Positions 42,297-53,478 of a DNA stretch of 64,000 nucleotides are shown here, piece by piece (positions within the stretch are counted from its first letter, which is position 1; every line of letters begins with the position of its first letter). The notes under the pieces were generated by a model. It had not been told where the DNA came from and did no database searches. It worked only from the letters and a program-made list of their open reading frames with translations. A program made the translations under genes and the position numbers. The stretch comes from Odiellus spinosus (Eukaryota; Arthropoda; Arachnida; Opiliones; Phalangiidae), in assembly GCA_963920705.1 (NCBI GenBank), contig OY987228.1, forward strand, positions 2,434,159-2,498,158, in the 5' to 3' direction.

Positions 42297-42469
42297 GCAG
42301 TTTCAACAGTCCAATGACGTGCGAATCTTAACTGATATGAAGAAAAACCTTTTAATGCTTTTGGATCTTATACAATCAAAAAATAGCGTCATAATCGTTG
42401 GACCATTTGTATGCACAGGCCAACCTAGTATTGTGGATTTCATCAAGCAGCAAATTGCTAATTTTCAAA
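42297..42469 (+). CDS. possible single exon of an unrecognised host gene
   Basis: An open stretch, with TCTTAACTGATATGAAGAAA near its start, encoding ILTDMKKNLLMLLDLIQ and SVIIVGPFVCTGQPSIVDFI. A strong splice donor GTAAGT follows at 42470. The acceptor is weak (TTGCAG or CAACAG near 42295-42310). The exon would end in phase 1, which does not fit directly to the exon at 45032 (phase 0), so if both belong to one gene another exon lies between. Weak evidence. Confidence 0.3.
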
Positions 42470-42475
42470 GTAAGT

Positions 42476-43100
42476 TATATTTGATACATAGGAACTAGAA
42501 ACATGTTCCATGGAAACACATCATTTATCGAATTACGCAAAATACCATTAAAAGTGAACAAAACTGCTCGGAAAGGATGTTTTCCTTCCTTTGAAAATAT
42601 TAATTGACCTAAATAAATTTGTTTAAGTGTCTTAAAAAATTACGTTCTCTCTTTAAAATGCTCAACCTAAAAATAAATGAAACATAAATTTAGGCATAGA
42701 ATTTGAAATAGAGATTGTAATTTTTTACAACACGTAAATAAATTTAATTGGGTGAATTTATAATTTTAAAAGGAGGAAAACACCCTTTCGAACTGTTTTA
42801 GTCACTTAGCCTGATTATGTAAATGATAAATCTTAGTGGTTAATAGTAGATTAAATTAAAGTTAAATTATTTTTAAATAATCTTAAAATTGCTACCTGCA
42901 GTCATATTAACCAGACTCTTTATGCTTCCAAGAAAATATTTTCATAATATAGAAGATTTCAATAATATGCTTCAAATTAATTAATTTTATATAGGAACCC
43001 TTTAAATGGACCAACTTCAAAAATTATGGATTTTAAAAAAATGTTATTCATAATTTTCTTAAACAACTTCTAGTCTAAAAAGTTAATTTAAGAGAAACTT
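42476..43100. other. AT-rich non-coding sequence
   Basis: No ORF, repeat or signal I can support. Confidence 0.5.
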
Positions 43101-43249
43101 GGAACTATAATTGGAGCAAGTTTTGAATTTATTTTCGGAATCACCTTGCCAAAAAACGTATTCAAGAATTTTTCGTGATGAAAAATTCTAGAATACGTTT
43201 CTTGGCATGGTGATTTCGAGAATAAATTCAAAACTTGCTCCAATTATAG
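43101..43249. repeat. 149-bp palindrome (hairpin)
   Basis: Left arm 43101-43173 starts GGAACTATAATTGGAGCAAG; the right arm 43181-43249 is its imperfect complement, ending CTTGCTCCAATTATAG. The loop is about 7 bases. A small fold-back MITE or a relic of one. Confidence 0.88.
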
Positions 43250-43390
43250 CTGCATGTTCACCTTAAATAAACTTTACTCGCCAAAAAGCCCTTCAAATGA
43301 GCGAATTGTTGAGCGTTTATATTGAATAAAATATACATTTATTTCTTTGGTCATGTTTATTTTGCCGCTTTATGGAAAACTATGAATAAC

Positions 43391-44019
43391 AGAGAAAAGT
43401 TTCTCCGCTATTTCAGCCTAAATTGTATAAGACTGTGCCTGTAAATCGGGCACAGCGTGAAAAATAAGGCGTGCCAGAGGGCAAATGACCACTTTAAAAA
43501 TTGCCTGGACCACTTTAAAAATTAAATCGGAGGGGGGTTGGTAGTCAACGTGACCACTAAGAAAATTCAAGGATTTTTCAAAACGTTTCTTGATTCTAGA
43601 ATATTTGGAAGTTGGTTTGGACTTTTTTAGTTTTGTTACTACAAAATTAGTAGTAAAAATGTTATACCTGTAGGTGACTGAGTTTTGCCTGTGACTCCTC
43701 ATGGACCACTTTATTTATTTATAGGTCAGGGGGTCGGTGGTCATTTGTCCACTTTTAAAAAATTCCTTATTTCCCACCCTGGTTAGGCCCCTATGAGTAA
43801 AATGCAGAAGGAACAGATAGCAGACGACGGTGATGGTGACCATTTTGCACCCTCCATGTTCGCCGTGACCGTCGCCTGGTATCTGTTACCTCCGCATTGA
43901 CATAGGGCCTAACCAAGGGAAATGTATTTAGGCAGTTATATATGATGTATATTTTGGCCCAATTTACAGGCACAGCCTTATACTATTTAGGCTTAAATAG
44001 CTGAGAAGCTTTTCTCAGT
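43391..44019. mobile_element. MITE-like element with about 55-bp inverted ends
   Basis: Left end AGAGAAAAGTTTCTCCGCTA continuing through TTTCAGCCTAAATTGTATAA to GACTGTGCCTGTAAAT at 43446. The right end 43965-44019 is its complement with few changes. Inside is a second inverted repeat: GTTAGGCCCCTATG at about 43783 against CATAGGGCCTAAC at about 43902. No transposase; non-autonomous. Confidence 0.8.
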
Positions 44020-45031
44020 TTTCGGGGAAGGGGCAAAAGAAAATTCCAACCCTCTTACACAGATTTCCTTCCATTGCAGGGTTGCCAGGAGCTGGTGAGC
44101 CCAGTTCAAAGCAGATCAGCTTCAAAGCAAAACTGTTAGCCTTTATCTTTGCTAAAGTAGGCGCTCACAAATGACTGGCAACCTTTAATAAAAATATTAA
44201 AAACGACATGCATACCCGAGTTCGGGAACCTCAATGTAGCCTCTTTACATATATGTTCAGTGCCACATACCAAAGCAACCCAGAGGTTTCTTCTTAATGT
44301 ATTGTCTATGACGAAAGTATCTATCCGGTACGTGCCGCTGAACTTGGCCTAACCTGGTTTTTAAATGAAAAAGAACAAAACATTTTACCCATTTAATTTT
44401 CAACTAATGAAGAAAGAAAAATGATCAATTAATTGGAGCGTGGCCCAGTAGACCCCCAAACGTTTTATTTTTAAAGTGGATATTATTTCCCACCCTGCGC
44501 CGCACATGTATGGTATACAGCACAAAGCCCAACGAACGCTTGGTTCTTTACTCACGTGTTGCGCGTTACAAACTTTAAAAAGCTTTTTTCAAGTGTTAAT
44601 TTTAGGCATATATTTTAGGACGAAGAAAGATAAACAGTACTCTATTTAATTCCATTTAATTCAAAAAGAAAATCATGGTTTATTATATTGTAAATGTATC
44701 TTGTCGAACGCCTTCGTGTTGAAAATAGGGGGGGGGGGGGATGTTTCAGTTAAGTTTTATTCGTTAGCTGATATGCATAAAACCGGTAATATTAAATATC
44801 TAATAAATTAACAAAATATAGAACCAAATAACGAGTAGGATCGCAAACTATGCGATAATGTGTACTTTTCAAGTTTTTAAGAGCTAAGGTTTAGGTCAGT
44901 CTCTGAAAAGTTATACTTACATCGGCTTCCTCAGTCTCGCGTTTTTACCCGGCCAAAGTAGAGAGTGGAACACATGAGGGAGAAATTAGGGAAAGATTTT
45001 TAAATACATTTAGTTATTTTTTTTTTTCCAG
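44020..45031. other. intergenic or intronic sequence
   Basis: No coding signal. It contains a G12 run at about 44729-44740 and, at the right end, a long T tract leading to the splice acceptor TTTTTCCAG at 45031. It reads best as an intron end. Confidence 0.5.
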
Positions 45032-45760
45032 GCTCACCCATCCTATCGAGGAACCTGTGTTGGTAAAAATAGTATTGAGAAGCCAACCGGTCCGATAAAA
45101 AAGGACGACTCCTCCATTGAAAGTATGGAACGAGTAAAAAGCACGGAGAGTATGGACATGATAGTTCCTTCGTTGCTCAATTACCCCAAATCCATTGAAA
45201 ATCTGGATTCTGGAAATAAAACAAATACACAGGTCAACCCTGGTACTTCCTTTTCAATGAAAAAGGACGACTCCTCCATTGAAAATATGGACCGAGTAAA
45301 AAGCACAGAGAGTTTGGCTAAGCCTTCTCCTTTGAAGCTAATGACTACCAAATCCATTGAGAATCTGGATTCTGGAAATAAAACAAATACCCAGGTCAAC
45401 CCTGGTACTTCCTTTACAATGAAAAAGGACGACTCCTCCATTGAAAATATAGATCGAGCAAAAAGCACAGACTATATGGCTAAGATGGCTAGATCAATCC
45501 AAACAATTGAAACTATTCAAAATTTGCATCCAAGTAAAAACATGTCCATAAAAATAGTTGGACTCGCCGAAAATGAACATACCATAATGAATGTCGAGTC
45601 TGGAAATGTCACTTTGGAAAACAATCATAGTAACAATGGTATGAAACATCCGGATACCTTGGAGAAACAAACTAATGGCACTAACAGTGAAGATAGCAAT
45701 GAAAGTGTTGACGGTGTTGCAGTGCAGCCAACAATTAACAATTATGAACGATTTAAATAA
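45032..45760 (+). CDS. last exon of an unrecognised host gene with internal repeats
   Basis: Open from the acceptor (TTTTTTTTTCCAG, ending 45031) to TAA at 45758-45760, frame starting GCT CAC CCA. Of 242 residues about 130 form a 2.5-fold repeat of a roughly 50-residue unit, core SIENLDSGNKTNTQVNPGT then KKDDSSIENMDRVKSTES. The remainder is Asn/Ser-rich and hydrophilic and ends NNYERFK. No domain recognised; probably a disordered C-terminal tail. Several AATAAA signals follow (46020-46035). A 5' part must lie upstream, past 44 kb, interrupted by the MITE and hairpin in introns. It is the best candidate for a host protein gene in the window. Confidence 0.6.
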   Translation, partial: AHPSYRGTCVGKNSIEKPTGPIKKDDSSIESMERVKSTESMDMIVPSLLNYPKSIENLDSGNKTNTQVNPGTSFSMKKDDSSIENMDRVKSTESLAKPSPLKLMTTKSIENLDSGNKTNTQVNPGTSFTMKKDDSSIENIDRAKSTDYMAKMARSIQTIETIQNLHPSKNMSIKIVGLAENEHTIMNVESGNVTLENNHSNNGMKHPDTLEKQTNGTNSEDSNESVDGVAVQPTINNYERFK

Positions 45761-46234
45761 AGTAGTTTTTGTATACTAAAATTTTTTGAGTTTTTAAAGA
45801 TATAGTAGAACTTTGTAAGCGGAATTATAAAATGAACATTATCATTTGAGGAAAGGTAAAGTACATTAGCAGGGATCTTACATTGTTGAAAATTATAGTA
45901 TTAATAATTTAAAGTAAAATTATAATATGAACATTTTTGTGGTATAAAAGGACTCTGGAGTATCTCTTAAACTTAAATGTCACTCTACCTAGTGTTGTTA
46001 AATTTTTGGCTTACATGAGTAATAAAAAATAAATGATTATATTTAAATGGAATTAATATTTACTGGAAGCTGAGTTTGCGTGTTAATTGTATATTTTAAA
46101 GTAAAACACAAATAAAAGCAAAAACAGCGCCCAGCAAAATTCCCTTTTTGTTTTAAATTTTCACTGGGGGAGGCGGTCCACGCTCCTAAATTTGCAATAT
46201 TTGGCAGCCTCTATTTTTTCTAAATTCAGCAGCT
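45761..46234. other. 3' flank of the host-like exon
   Basis: AT-rich, with AATAAA-type signals near 46020-46035 and 46111. No gene seen. Confidence 0.5.
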
Positions 46235-46688
46235 ATCATTTCACCATCACTTCGAATAAAAACAAATTCCTTTGCGATAAGAATAGTAACTTTCTCTATA
46301 CGAAGCCTCATACATGTTAGAAAAGTTGTTATCTCCGAATGCCAAATCTAATTGCGTACAGTAATTAGTTGATTTTTCACCATTAAGACCAGGCAAAAGC
46401 TGAAATACATTATCATTAAAAAAATCTAGTAGCTTGTTAGATTCAATAGATGAGGCGTGTAAAAGATTAACGTTGAAGTCTCCAACAACAACAGTTGGAA
46501 TATCTTCATCGTAAAAATCAGCTATACATTTACCAATTCCATATATAAGGTCCCTAATATTACAAGTTGGGGAGCTGTAAATAGAATAGAGAGTCTCTGA
46601 TCCATTACACAACCATCCATCCACAAACACTCAATATGGGAACTAGGAGATGGTTCGGCTACATAGGTACGAACAAGCGTATTAGTTA
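46235..46688 (-). pseudogene. C-terminal half of an EEP endonuclease from a mobile element
   Basis: VVVGDFNVNLLHASS (the GDFN motif of the exo-endo-phosphatase fold), STNYCTQLDLAFGD and YESYYSYRKGICFY-like wording are typical of the apurinic-type endonuclease in LINEs and some Helitrons. The matching N-terminal half lies 6.8 kb away at 53529-53740 on the same strand; the two are parted by the P element. A frame change lies near 46635. No RT was found alongside. Confidence 0.75.
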
Positions 46689-46697
46689 CATTATCTT
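46689..46697. repeat. 9-bp target-site duplication, left copy
   Basis: CATTATCTT, repeated at 53519-53527. P elements usually give 8 bp; the ninth base matches as well. Confidence 0.93.
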
Positions 46698-46737
46698 CAA
46701 AGACTATCTAACGCTACGCTTACTAGACAGGCGTGCT
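46698..46737 (+). repeat. left terminal inverted repeat of P element
   Basis: Starts CAAAGACTATCTAACGCTAC and continues for 40 bp in perfect complement with 53479-53518. CA at the end is usual for P elements. Confidence 0.95.
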
Positions 46738-48150
46738 AACGTTAAAAAACTGTTAACGCTTTTTGTGCAGCGCCATCTGCTTTTTGGTTCATGATTTTTC
46801 CTCAGACTATTTTTTATACTTTGTAGTACTTAAAGTAGTCCTTGTTATTTATTTTATTGGCGGAACTTTCAAACGGAGTTTTTATTTTTAAATTTAGAGG
46901 CAGCTCACTACCATGATAAAATTGATCAAATGCTTTAAAGAAAAACTAATAGGTGTGTTACGTTTGTATAAAATGATTTAAAAAGACCAAATTAACTAAC
47001 AATCGAGAAGCGACTGATCCATCATTATCTATAATTAGAATCTTAAACAAAAAAAGCATGACAAATCTATTTTTTATCATGCCGCTGGTTGACTACTACA
47101 TTGTTTTTAAATGTAAGCAGCCTTCGCAATTTCTCTTATAGTGAAATGTAATTGATATTTATTCTACCAAATTTCATTTAAACATAACTATATCCCACTA
47201 AATTTCAACGCATTTGATTCAAAGTTTTAGACATGTTTACCAAGTTATTGGAATCATACTAATAGAAAATTCTACTTTCATCTTCAGCGTATTATTTCGT
47301 AAGAGTTTAACATTAAAAATACGGAATTTTAAAACTGTAAACACACTTAATCCTAGAATGTTTATTATAATAAACCACCGAAGCTGAAATCAAACTTTAA
47401 CCTAGAACGAGCTTTTTTCTTATAACAATTTCATATTGATTAATCCATTGTTAATTAAGAAGACTTATATCCACCTGAAATCAAATTTAATTCTTGGAAT
47501 TGATTCTAAAATACCACCATCTTAAATTAATTTATTTCATCTAACGTTATATTAAAACTAAGGATTTATCAAACTAAAATCACACTTAATCCTAGAAAGT
47601 TTATATTCTAAATTAAAAATACCACCATTTCTTAATGAGATTCATCCGATGTAAGAGACATCATATCAACCTGAAATTAAACTTACACCTAGAACGTTTA
47701 TATAGTACAATCATTTCTTAGAGATTGTTCCATTGCTAATTAGACTGATTTGTCAAACTGAAACCACACGTAATCCTTCAAATTTTATTGTAAAATACAA
47801 AAATTTCTTAATGAGATTCATCTGACATAAATCAAAAGACGAATGAAATCAAACTTTTTAAATGATCAATTATTTATAAACGTGATATCCTGCCAAAAAA
47901 ACCAAGTTACAACACATTTCTAAGACGGTGATAAGCCTCTGCCTATAGTTTATTAAAGAGAATACGTTAGAACAAATCCAAGGGAGAAAATTATTATTGT
48001 TACGACTTTAGAAGTGGTAGGAATTTATTTTGGAACACTCCCTTTTAGGAATCAGGAAAAAAATGTTACATATTGGTTGAATTTTCAGTGATGATCCCAT
48101 CGTGAAAGAATCGTGCCACGTTATTAATTTGGTACTAACAGCGACCTCTT
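46738..48150. repeat. P-element left interior, degenerate tandem repeats
   Basis: No gene. From about 47200 to 47880 an AT-rich motif recurs every 100-150 bp: CTGAAATCAAACTTTAACCTAGAACG and variants (47385, 47476, 47577, 47672, 47758), often followed by TTCTTAATGAGATTCATC. An old internal satellite. Confidence 0.6.
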
Positions 48151-48159
48151 GATATTCTG

Positions 48160-49722
48160 CTAAAACCAACGAAGCAATTTTCCTCGTCCTTCTAATAATG
48201 GTATGGAGAAAAGACTTTCATTTGCATCAGTTTCGCAATTTTGATTGTCACAACTTGTATATAGAGTCATCATTACAACTTGCTTGAAGCCATTTTTAAA
48301 TTGGGTAGGAGTTGGGTTTGAGCTGTTTCCTCTCCTTTGCCTTATTGTTGCAAACAGGTTTTCTAGTGGATCTTGGTTAAGTCTTCTTGTGAAGAAAAAC
48401 TTGAACCCTTCATTTTTCAAATCTTCCCATAAACCTAATGTTGCCGTTATAGATTGAATCCACCCATCCACGCAGTAAATTTTGACATGCTTAGGAACAT
48501 CAAATTCTAGTTCTTCGAACATCTTCCTTGCTTTCTGTAAGGCTTCAACGTGTCCCGATCCTTCTTTGAATGGTCTAGAAGTTTCTTGGAGCTTGTAAAT
48601 TTCCTGCAGTTAACAGCATCAAATGCCTCGTCGATATTACCTATGAACTTTGCAGTTGCGCTAGCTTGAGCTTCCAACTCACCAAAAGAAATGTACGTAG
48701 ACATTCCTACTGCCACTGAATGGCTAAAAAGTTGAGTGGCTAATTTCACCCTATTTTTTCATAATTATTTGGGTTTAATGTTTTAGTTAATAGCTTTGGA
48801 GCAAGTCTTATTTCTCTTTCACTGTCTTTTTAAAAAAACTCGTCCACATAATGAAATAACAATCTTTTACCTTGGTATTTTATAACGTACTTTCTGAAGT
48901 TATTTCTCAAACTCTTAAGAAGATGGGGGCAGTCATACATGCAGTAAATTTTTTTGTTATTTAGGTAAATGAAGGGTTCAGTTTTCGTCACGTTTAGTTT
49001 CTTATAGACACCTCTATTTGTTCCACCTTGATCGCAGACAATGCTTCTTACATTCAACCCAATTTTATCCAATTTATTTACGCATTCAATTAGGAAGCTT
49101 TTCAAAAATTCGGTGTTAGTTGTTCCTTTAGCAAGAACATATCCCACTGGTGTTTATAAAAAGGCCATGGACTATTACGACAAGAGCTTCATTTCCAAGT
49201 ACGCATTGTTTACCAACATCACAGTAGTCCACAAAACCTTCTATCGTATCTTTGGCTGGGTCATAGGAAAGGCCTTCAGCTAACGACATTTCGTCTACAG
49301 TCAAAATGCAATTTCGATCTTTACTTTTTATTTTTTAACCTTTTTTGTAGAGCCTCAAATATGAAAGAGTTTAATCCAGGATCAAGGTTGATAGTTGAGA
49401 GCCAGTCACGTAGGGTTCGACTGTGGGGTAGCTTGAATATTTTTCTAAGAAGTTTATAACATTTTGGACTTTGGTAATGCATCGAGAGTGCAATTTTCTT
49501 ATCATTCTCACTCCATCGTCTGCCTTTACGTTTCGCACATGATTGTCTTAACTGAGTGGCGAAAAACATCTGCTGCTGGTCCGTTAATAGGTCTTTGCTA
49601 TACGTTAAAATTGTCTTTATTTTCTCCTTCTTGGAATGGGCAAGAACTGTTTTTAAAGTAGATATTCTTCTTTTGTAACGGCTGATCACCGAGGACTTGA
49701 CTCTTAATTTCTTTTTTAACAA
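48160..49722 (-). pseudogene. P-type transposase, catalytic and C-terminal part, frameshifted
   Basis: In order on the minus strand. 49722-49321: basic helical region then SENDKKIALSMHYQSPKCY and LPHSRTLRDWLSTINLDPGL, the signature before the RNase H fold. 49320-49150: ILTVDEMSLAEGL with the first acidic residue, and GFVDYCDVG. 49147-48830 in another frame: PVGYVLAKGTTNTEFL and VCDQGGTNRGVY with the second Asp, then YDCPHLLKSLRNNF. 48800-48600: KLATQLFSHSVAVGM. 48522-48160: FFTRRLNQDPLENLFATIRQ, the conserved C-terminal segment. At least three frame changes, so inactive. It is a close analogue of THAP9 and Drosophila P. Confidence 0.9.
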
Positions 49723-50106
49723 AGCTTTTCCAGGCGTATCAGGTGTTTTCTTTTTGTTGGTTAATCCTACTAATGCTATTACTGGTGTTTCAGTTGTTTT
49801 ATTTTTTTGGTTGGTGCTACAGGTACATTGAATGTAGAGTTAAATTCTGAAAATACGAAGAGCCAAGGTAAATTCTCTCTACCGATATTGCTGTTTTACT
49901 GACTTCTAAATGACTGATATTTAAAAACCTACAACTATATACAGAAGGGAGATATCAAGCGTTCTTCGCGACTTGATTTATCTTTAAAACTCTATCCAAT
50001 GAAATTATTTTACCTGAAGTTTCTTGACTTTCCATTTGGCTTCTAAACATCTGAATCAACGAGATTTGGTTATGCTAAATAAAGAAATTAATTAGAAGTT
50101 ATATAA

Positions 50107-50686
50107 TAAATTTAAAGGGAGGGTAAAGTGGAAAATCAAGTGATGTTTTATCGATTCTTTATCTAAAAATAAGACCTGTTTGCGTATTAAAACATTCGGA
50201 AAATATCTCGAGACTTTTTAAAAATCAAAATAGGTGCCAATTTTACCATAAAATTCAAATATTCGAAACACCCGCCTCCGACCAATCACAGCAGGCGTAA
50301 TGTAGTGTTTAACGAAGAGTAAGCAACGGTAAAGCCAGGTTTAACATTGCGTATGGCTCCGCGTTAGCCTTTACTCCATTGATATTCTCGGCTGATGATT
50401 GGCTGTCAGCCAAAAACGCCAATGGAGTAAAGGCTAACGCAGAGCGATACGCAATGTTAAACCTGGCTTTACCATTACTTACTCTTCGTTAAACACTACA
50501 TTGGTCGGAGGTGGGTGTTTCGAATATTTGAATTTTATGTTAAAATCGGCACCTATTTTGATTTTTTAAAAAGTCCAGAGATATTTCCCGAATGTTTTAA
50601 TAAGCAAACAGGTCTTATTTTTAGATAAAGAATCAAAAAACATCACTTGATTTTCCACTTCACCCTCCCTTTAATAGATTTATTTT
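50107..50686. repeat. large palindrome inside the P element (fold-back 1)
   Basis: Left arm 50107-50381, loop 50382-50419, right arm 50420-50686. The arms are near-perfect complements; for example GTTAAACCTGGCTTTACC on the right pairs with GGTAAAGCCAGGTTTAAC on the left. The loop contains its own small hairpin (TTGGCTGTCAGCCAA). It sits in an intron-like interval of the transposase gene. A related single arm lies at 22775-22865. Confidence 0.93.
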
Positions 50687-50885
50687 ACGTTCTCTGTTTG
50701 AAAACTTGGAACATTATGGTAAGCCTCCAGGTAACCATTGGTCAACAAATATTGACGGATTAAGGGATTTAGGACAGAACGTTCCTCTTGAGATATTAAG
50801 AGCTTATTTTCTTCAGTACTATTTGAAGGTTCTAAATAAATTTAAAGACAAGATTAGATTATGCAATTGAAACTTTGAAAATCCT

Positions 50886-51284
50886 TCACACACTACTATC
50901 ACCTATTTTATCTGGAGAAACTAGATTTTTCTGGTATTCTGCTAGCCTACGTCTTCTTATAAATAGCTCAGGTTCAATTTTGCTGGCTTTTCGTTTAGAT
51001 GATTTTCTAGGAGTAGTTTTTAACCAGCTGATTTTTGATATTCTCGGCGTTACTACCCTATTTGGTGTGGTAATAACTGGGGTTTCCACTGGTGCAACTC
51101 TTAATCTTCTTGATGTAGAACCTAACCTTTTTGGAATGGAAATCCCCGGAGTTCTTTCTTTAGAGGGTTCATAAACTGGCCAAGTTCAAAATGGTCCGAG
51201 CAAATCCTGCGATTTTTGTATAACACTGCCGGACTCAGTCCGTAGAGCTTGCTATTTCCACAATTTAAAACCCATTGTTGGCAT
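50886..51284 (-). pseudogene. P-type transposase, THAP exon 2 and basic linker
   Basis: After a splice acceptor TTTTAG (exon from 51284), the exon encodes CQQWVLNCGNSKLYG then RRICSDHFELGQF, that is the Trp and the C-x2-H pair of the THAP zinc finger. A frame change follows near 51150. The linker reads ERTPGISIPKRLGSTSRRL and SKISWLKTTPRKSSKRKAS, ending near 50886. Confidence 0.78.
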
Positions 51285-51708
51285 CTAAAATTTATATTAC
51301 CTCAATTATATGGGTGAATTTAAAAAATTTTGCAATCGCTCAGCAGAAAAAAATATTTAAATGCGTATCTGTGTATAATAAAGGTATCTTTCAAAACAAA
51401 ATTAACTTGCCATGAATTTGAATAGGCTTTAAGAACGCTGGTTGGTATGATCTTCCTCATTTCTTTTTATAGTACAAATCCGGCACTTAGGCTTATAACT
51501 AGGCTTAGTGGTCACCATTTTATGGTACGAATTGGCGTTAACAACGCTGGTTGGTATGATGTTAGTAATTTCTCCTACATCTTTTTATAGTACGAATCTG
51601 GCACTTTTGCTTATAACTAGGCATAGTGGTCACCTTCATATGGTACAAATAATAACAATATAATATACAAACTTTTGGATCCAGCAAACAATATATAAAA
51701 AAACATAC

Positions 51709-51815
51709 CTTTCAGGTTCTTTTGGAAAACGAAAAAAAGAAAAACTAGACAACGGTCCTTGCTTGTTAGCGCAATTTGGTCCTGCACAACGGTGCACTCC
51801 ATCTTTGGGAGGCAT
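51709..51815 (-). CDS. P-type transposase, THAP exon 1
   Basis: Starts ATG at 51815: MPPKDGVHRCAGPNCANKQ, then FSFFRFPKEPE, and ends at a donor AG|GTATGT (51708-51703). CAGPNC gives the first two THAP zinc ligands and FRFP the hydrophobic core. With exon 2 (from 51284) it gives a complete C-x4-C ... W ... C-x2-H THAP finger, the DNA-binding domain that recognises the transposon ends. Too short to show as a long ORF. Confidence 0.85.
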
Positions 51816-51868
51816 CTCCTTTGACCTTCAATTATAAAAATTAATATAAGGAAAATCAAGTTATCAAA

Positions 51869-52987
51869 AAATTTATATTTCTCAAACTCAGTAATTATCT
51901 ACGCTTCAATTGTTTCAGATGAGGGTAGCTTGTGGCTATATATTCCCAAAGTGTGGATTCAAATCAACAGAGTGATGTAATCATTAATCAGGTACGGTTG
52001 TTTTTCTTCTAGATTCATTAACGTAAGACTACAGGTATTTAAATTTTTAATTCAGAAGCAAATATAATTAAGAAAGTTTTTTAAAAGCTTGCAGCTTTAA
52101 TTACGCAGTAGAATTAAAAACCGCGAACAAAAATACACAGTGAGACGACTAGTTTCGTGTCTTACAGGCAAATCAGGTCTGATTCTAGATTGCGATTTCA
52201 TTTTCTACAATAACTTCGTCACATGACTCGAGGGGGCGTGTATAGATTTTTTTAAACCAAAGATCGATAATGGAGCTGGGCCGTCGTCACGATTAAGGGA
52301 CTGATGTTTTTTACAGATTTTTCATTTTTTCTTATCTCCAACGATTCGCGTACATTCAGTTTTATATAATGGCCAATCATCGCAATATTTTGGACATTTA
52401 AAAAAATCAAACTTATGGCTGGGGTAATTGGCAGCATGTTCAGCCAAAGCTGAGGAGTAAATCGATTGGTGTACTTGGATTTGTTTTAAAATGATTTTGG
52501 ACCTTATTACCACATACTATATAATTGTACCTAAAACTGAATGTACGCGAATCGATGGAGATAGGAAAAACCTGTAAAAAACATCAGTCCCTTAATCGTG
52601 ATGACGGTATAGGCAGCTCCATTGTCCATCTTTGGTCTTAAAAAATCTATACACGCCCATCGAGTCATGTGACAAAATTATTGAAGAGAATGAAATCGCA
52701 ATCTAGCCTGATGTGCCTGTAAGACACATTTTAGTTCGCGTTTTTAATTCTATTGCGTAAACTTTGTTGATTATATTTGCTTATGGATTAAAAATTTAAA
52801 TACCGGTAATCGTACGTTAACGAATCTAGAAGAAAAACAACCGTACCTGATTAATGATTACGTTACTCTGTTGATTTGAATCCACACTTTGGGAACATAT
52901 TTATATCCACAACCACAAGCTACCCTTATCTGAAACAAATGAAGCGTAGATAATTACTTATTACTACTGAGTTTGAGAAATATTTCC
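51869..52987. repeat. large palindrome inside the P element (fold-back 2)
   Basis: Left arm 51869-52362, right arm 52531-52987, spacer about 170 bp. Examples of matched segments: GAGGGTAGCTTGTGG against CCACAAGCTACCCTTA, and AAGGGACTGATGTTTTTTAC against GTAAAAAACATCAGTCCCTT. Arms differ at roughly one base in ten. The spacer encodes a short minus-strand Cys/His-rich peptide (FFKCPKYCDDW), not recognised. It lies upstream of THAP exon 1. Confidence 0.9.
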
Positions 52988-53478
52988 AAATAATCATTTA
53001 ACTTAAGTTTCTGAGATTATCTGAGTTAGATAAATAATTTATTAATTAGACAGTTTATGCATTAAATGGATATGAATTCTTTTAACATTGAAAGGAAAAT
53101 TGAACAAAGACATCAAAAAATAAAAACAAAGACATTGTTAAGCCTTTGTTTAAGGCTTAACGGTATTTTAAAATACATTATGATTATTACGCGTAACTTA
53201 CCCAGTCAAGTTTAAATAAATAAATGAGCCGTATAAAAACAAACGAAACTTAAATAGAGCAGGTTAGATAAAAATTGGTTAATTATTTGAAAACAACATT
53301 ACGTGTCGCGACGTGCGCTGACAAGAAAAAGTCGTTAACAATGAATCATACCACGTGATATTTCCAAAGACTAAAAGCCACCGACAAAAGTAGCGTTAAA
53401 TAGTCTTTGCTTTGCACTTGCTCCAGCTGGAAAGGGGCGCTGAAGTCTTGTAAAAGTTGTATGCAAGTAGCTCCATAG
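52988..53478. other. P-element right subterminal region
   Basis: AT-rich and non-coding. At about 53391-53410, GTAGCGTTAAATAGTCTTTG nearly repeats the terminal sequence (AGCGTTAGATAGTCTTTG), an internal copy of the end. Confidence 0.6.

Noticed and set aside
42297-45760. Joining the 42.3-kb and 45.0-kb exons into one gene
   Set aside because: Splice phases (1 and 0) do not match directly and 2.5 kb of repeats lie between, so they are kept as separate candidates.
50875-51174. 99-codon plus-strand ORF
   Set aside because: Antisense of the basic linker and THAP exon of the P-type transposase.
51617-51859. 80-codon minus-strand hydrophobic ORF read as a membrane protein
   Set aside because: Wrong frame over THAP exon 1; the correct frame gives MPPKDGVHRCAGPNC and a splice donor.
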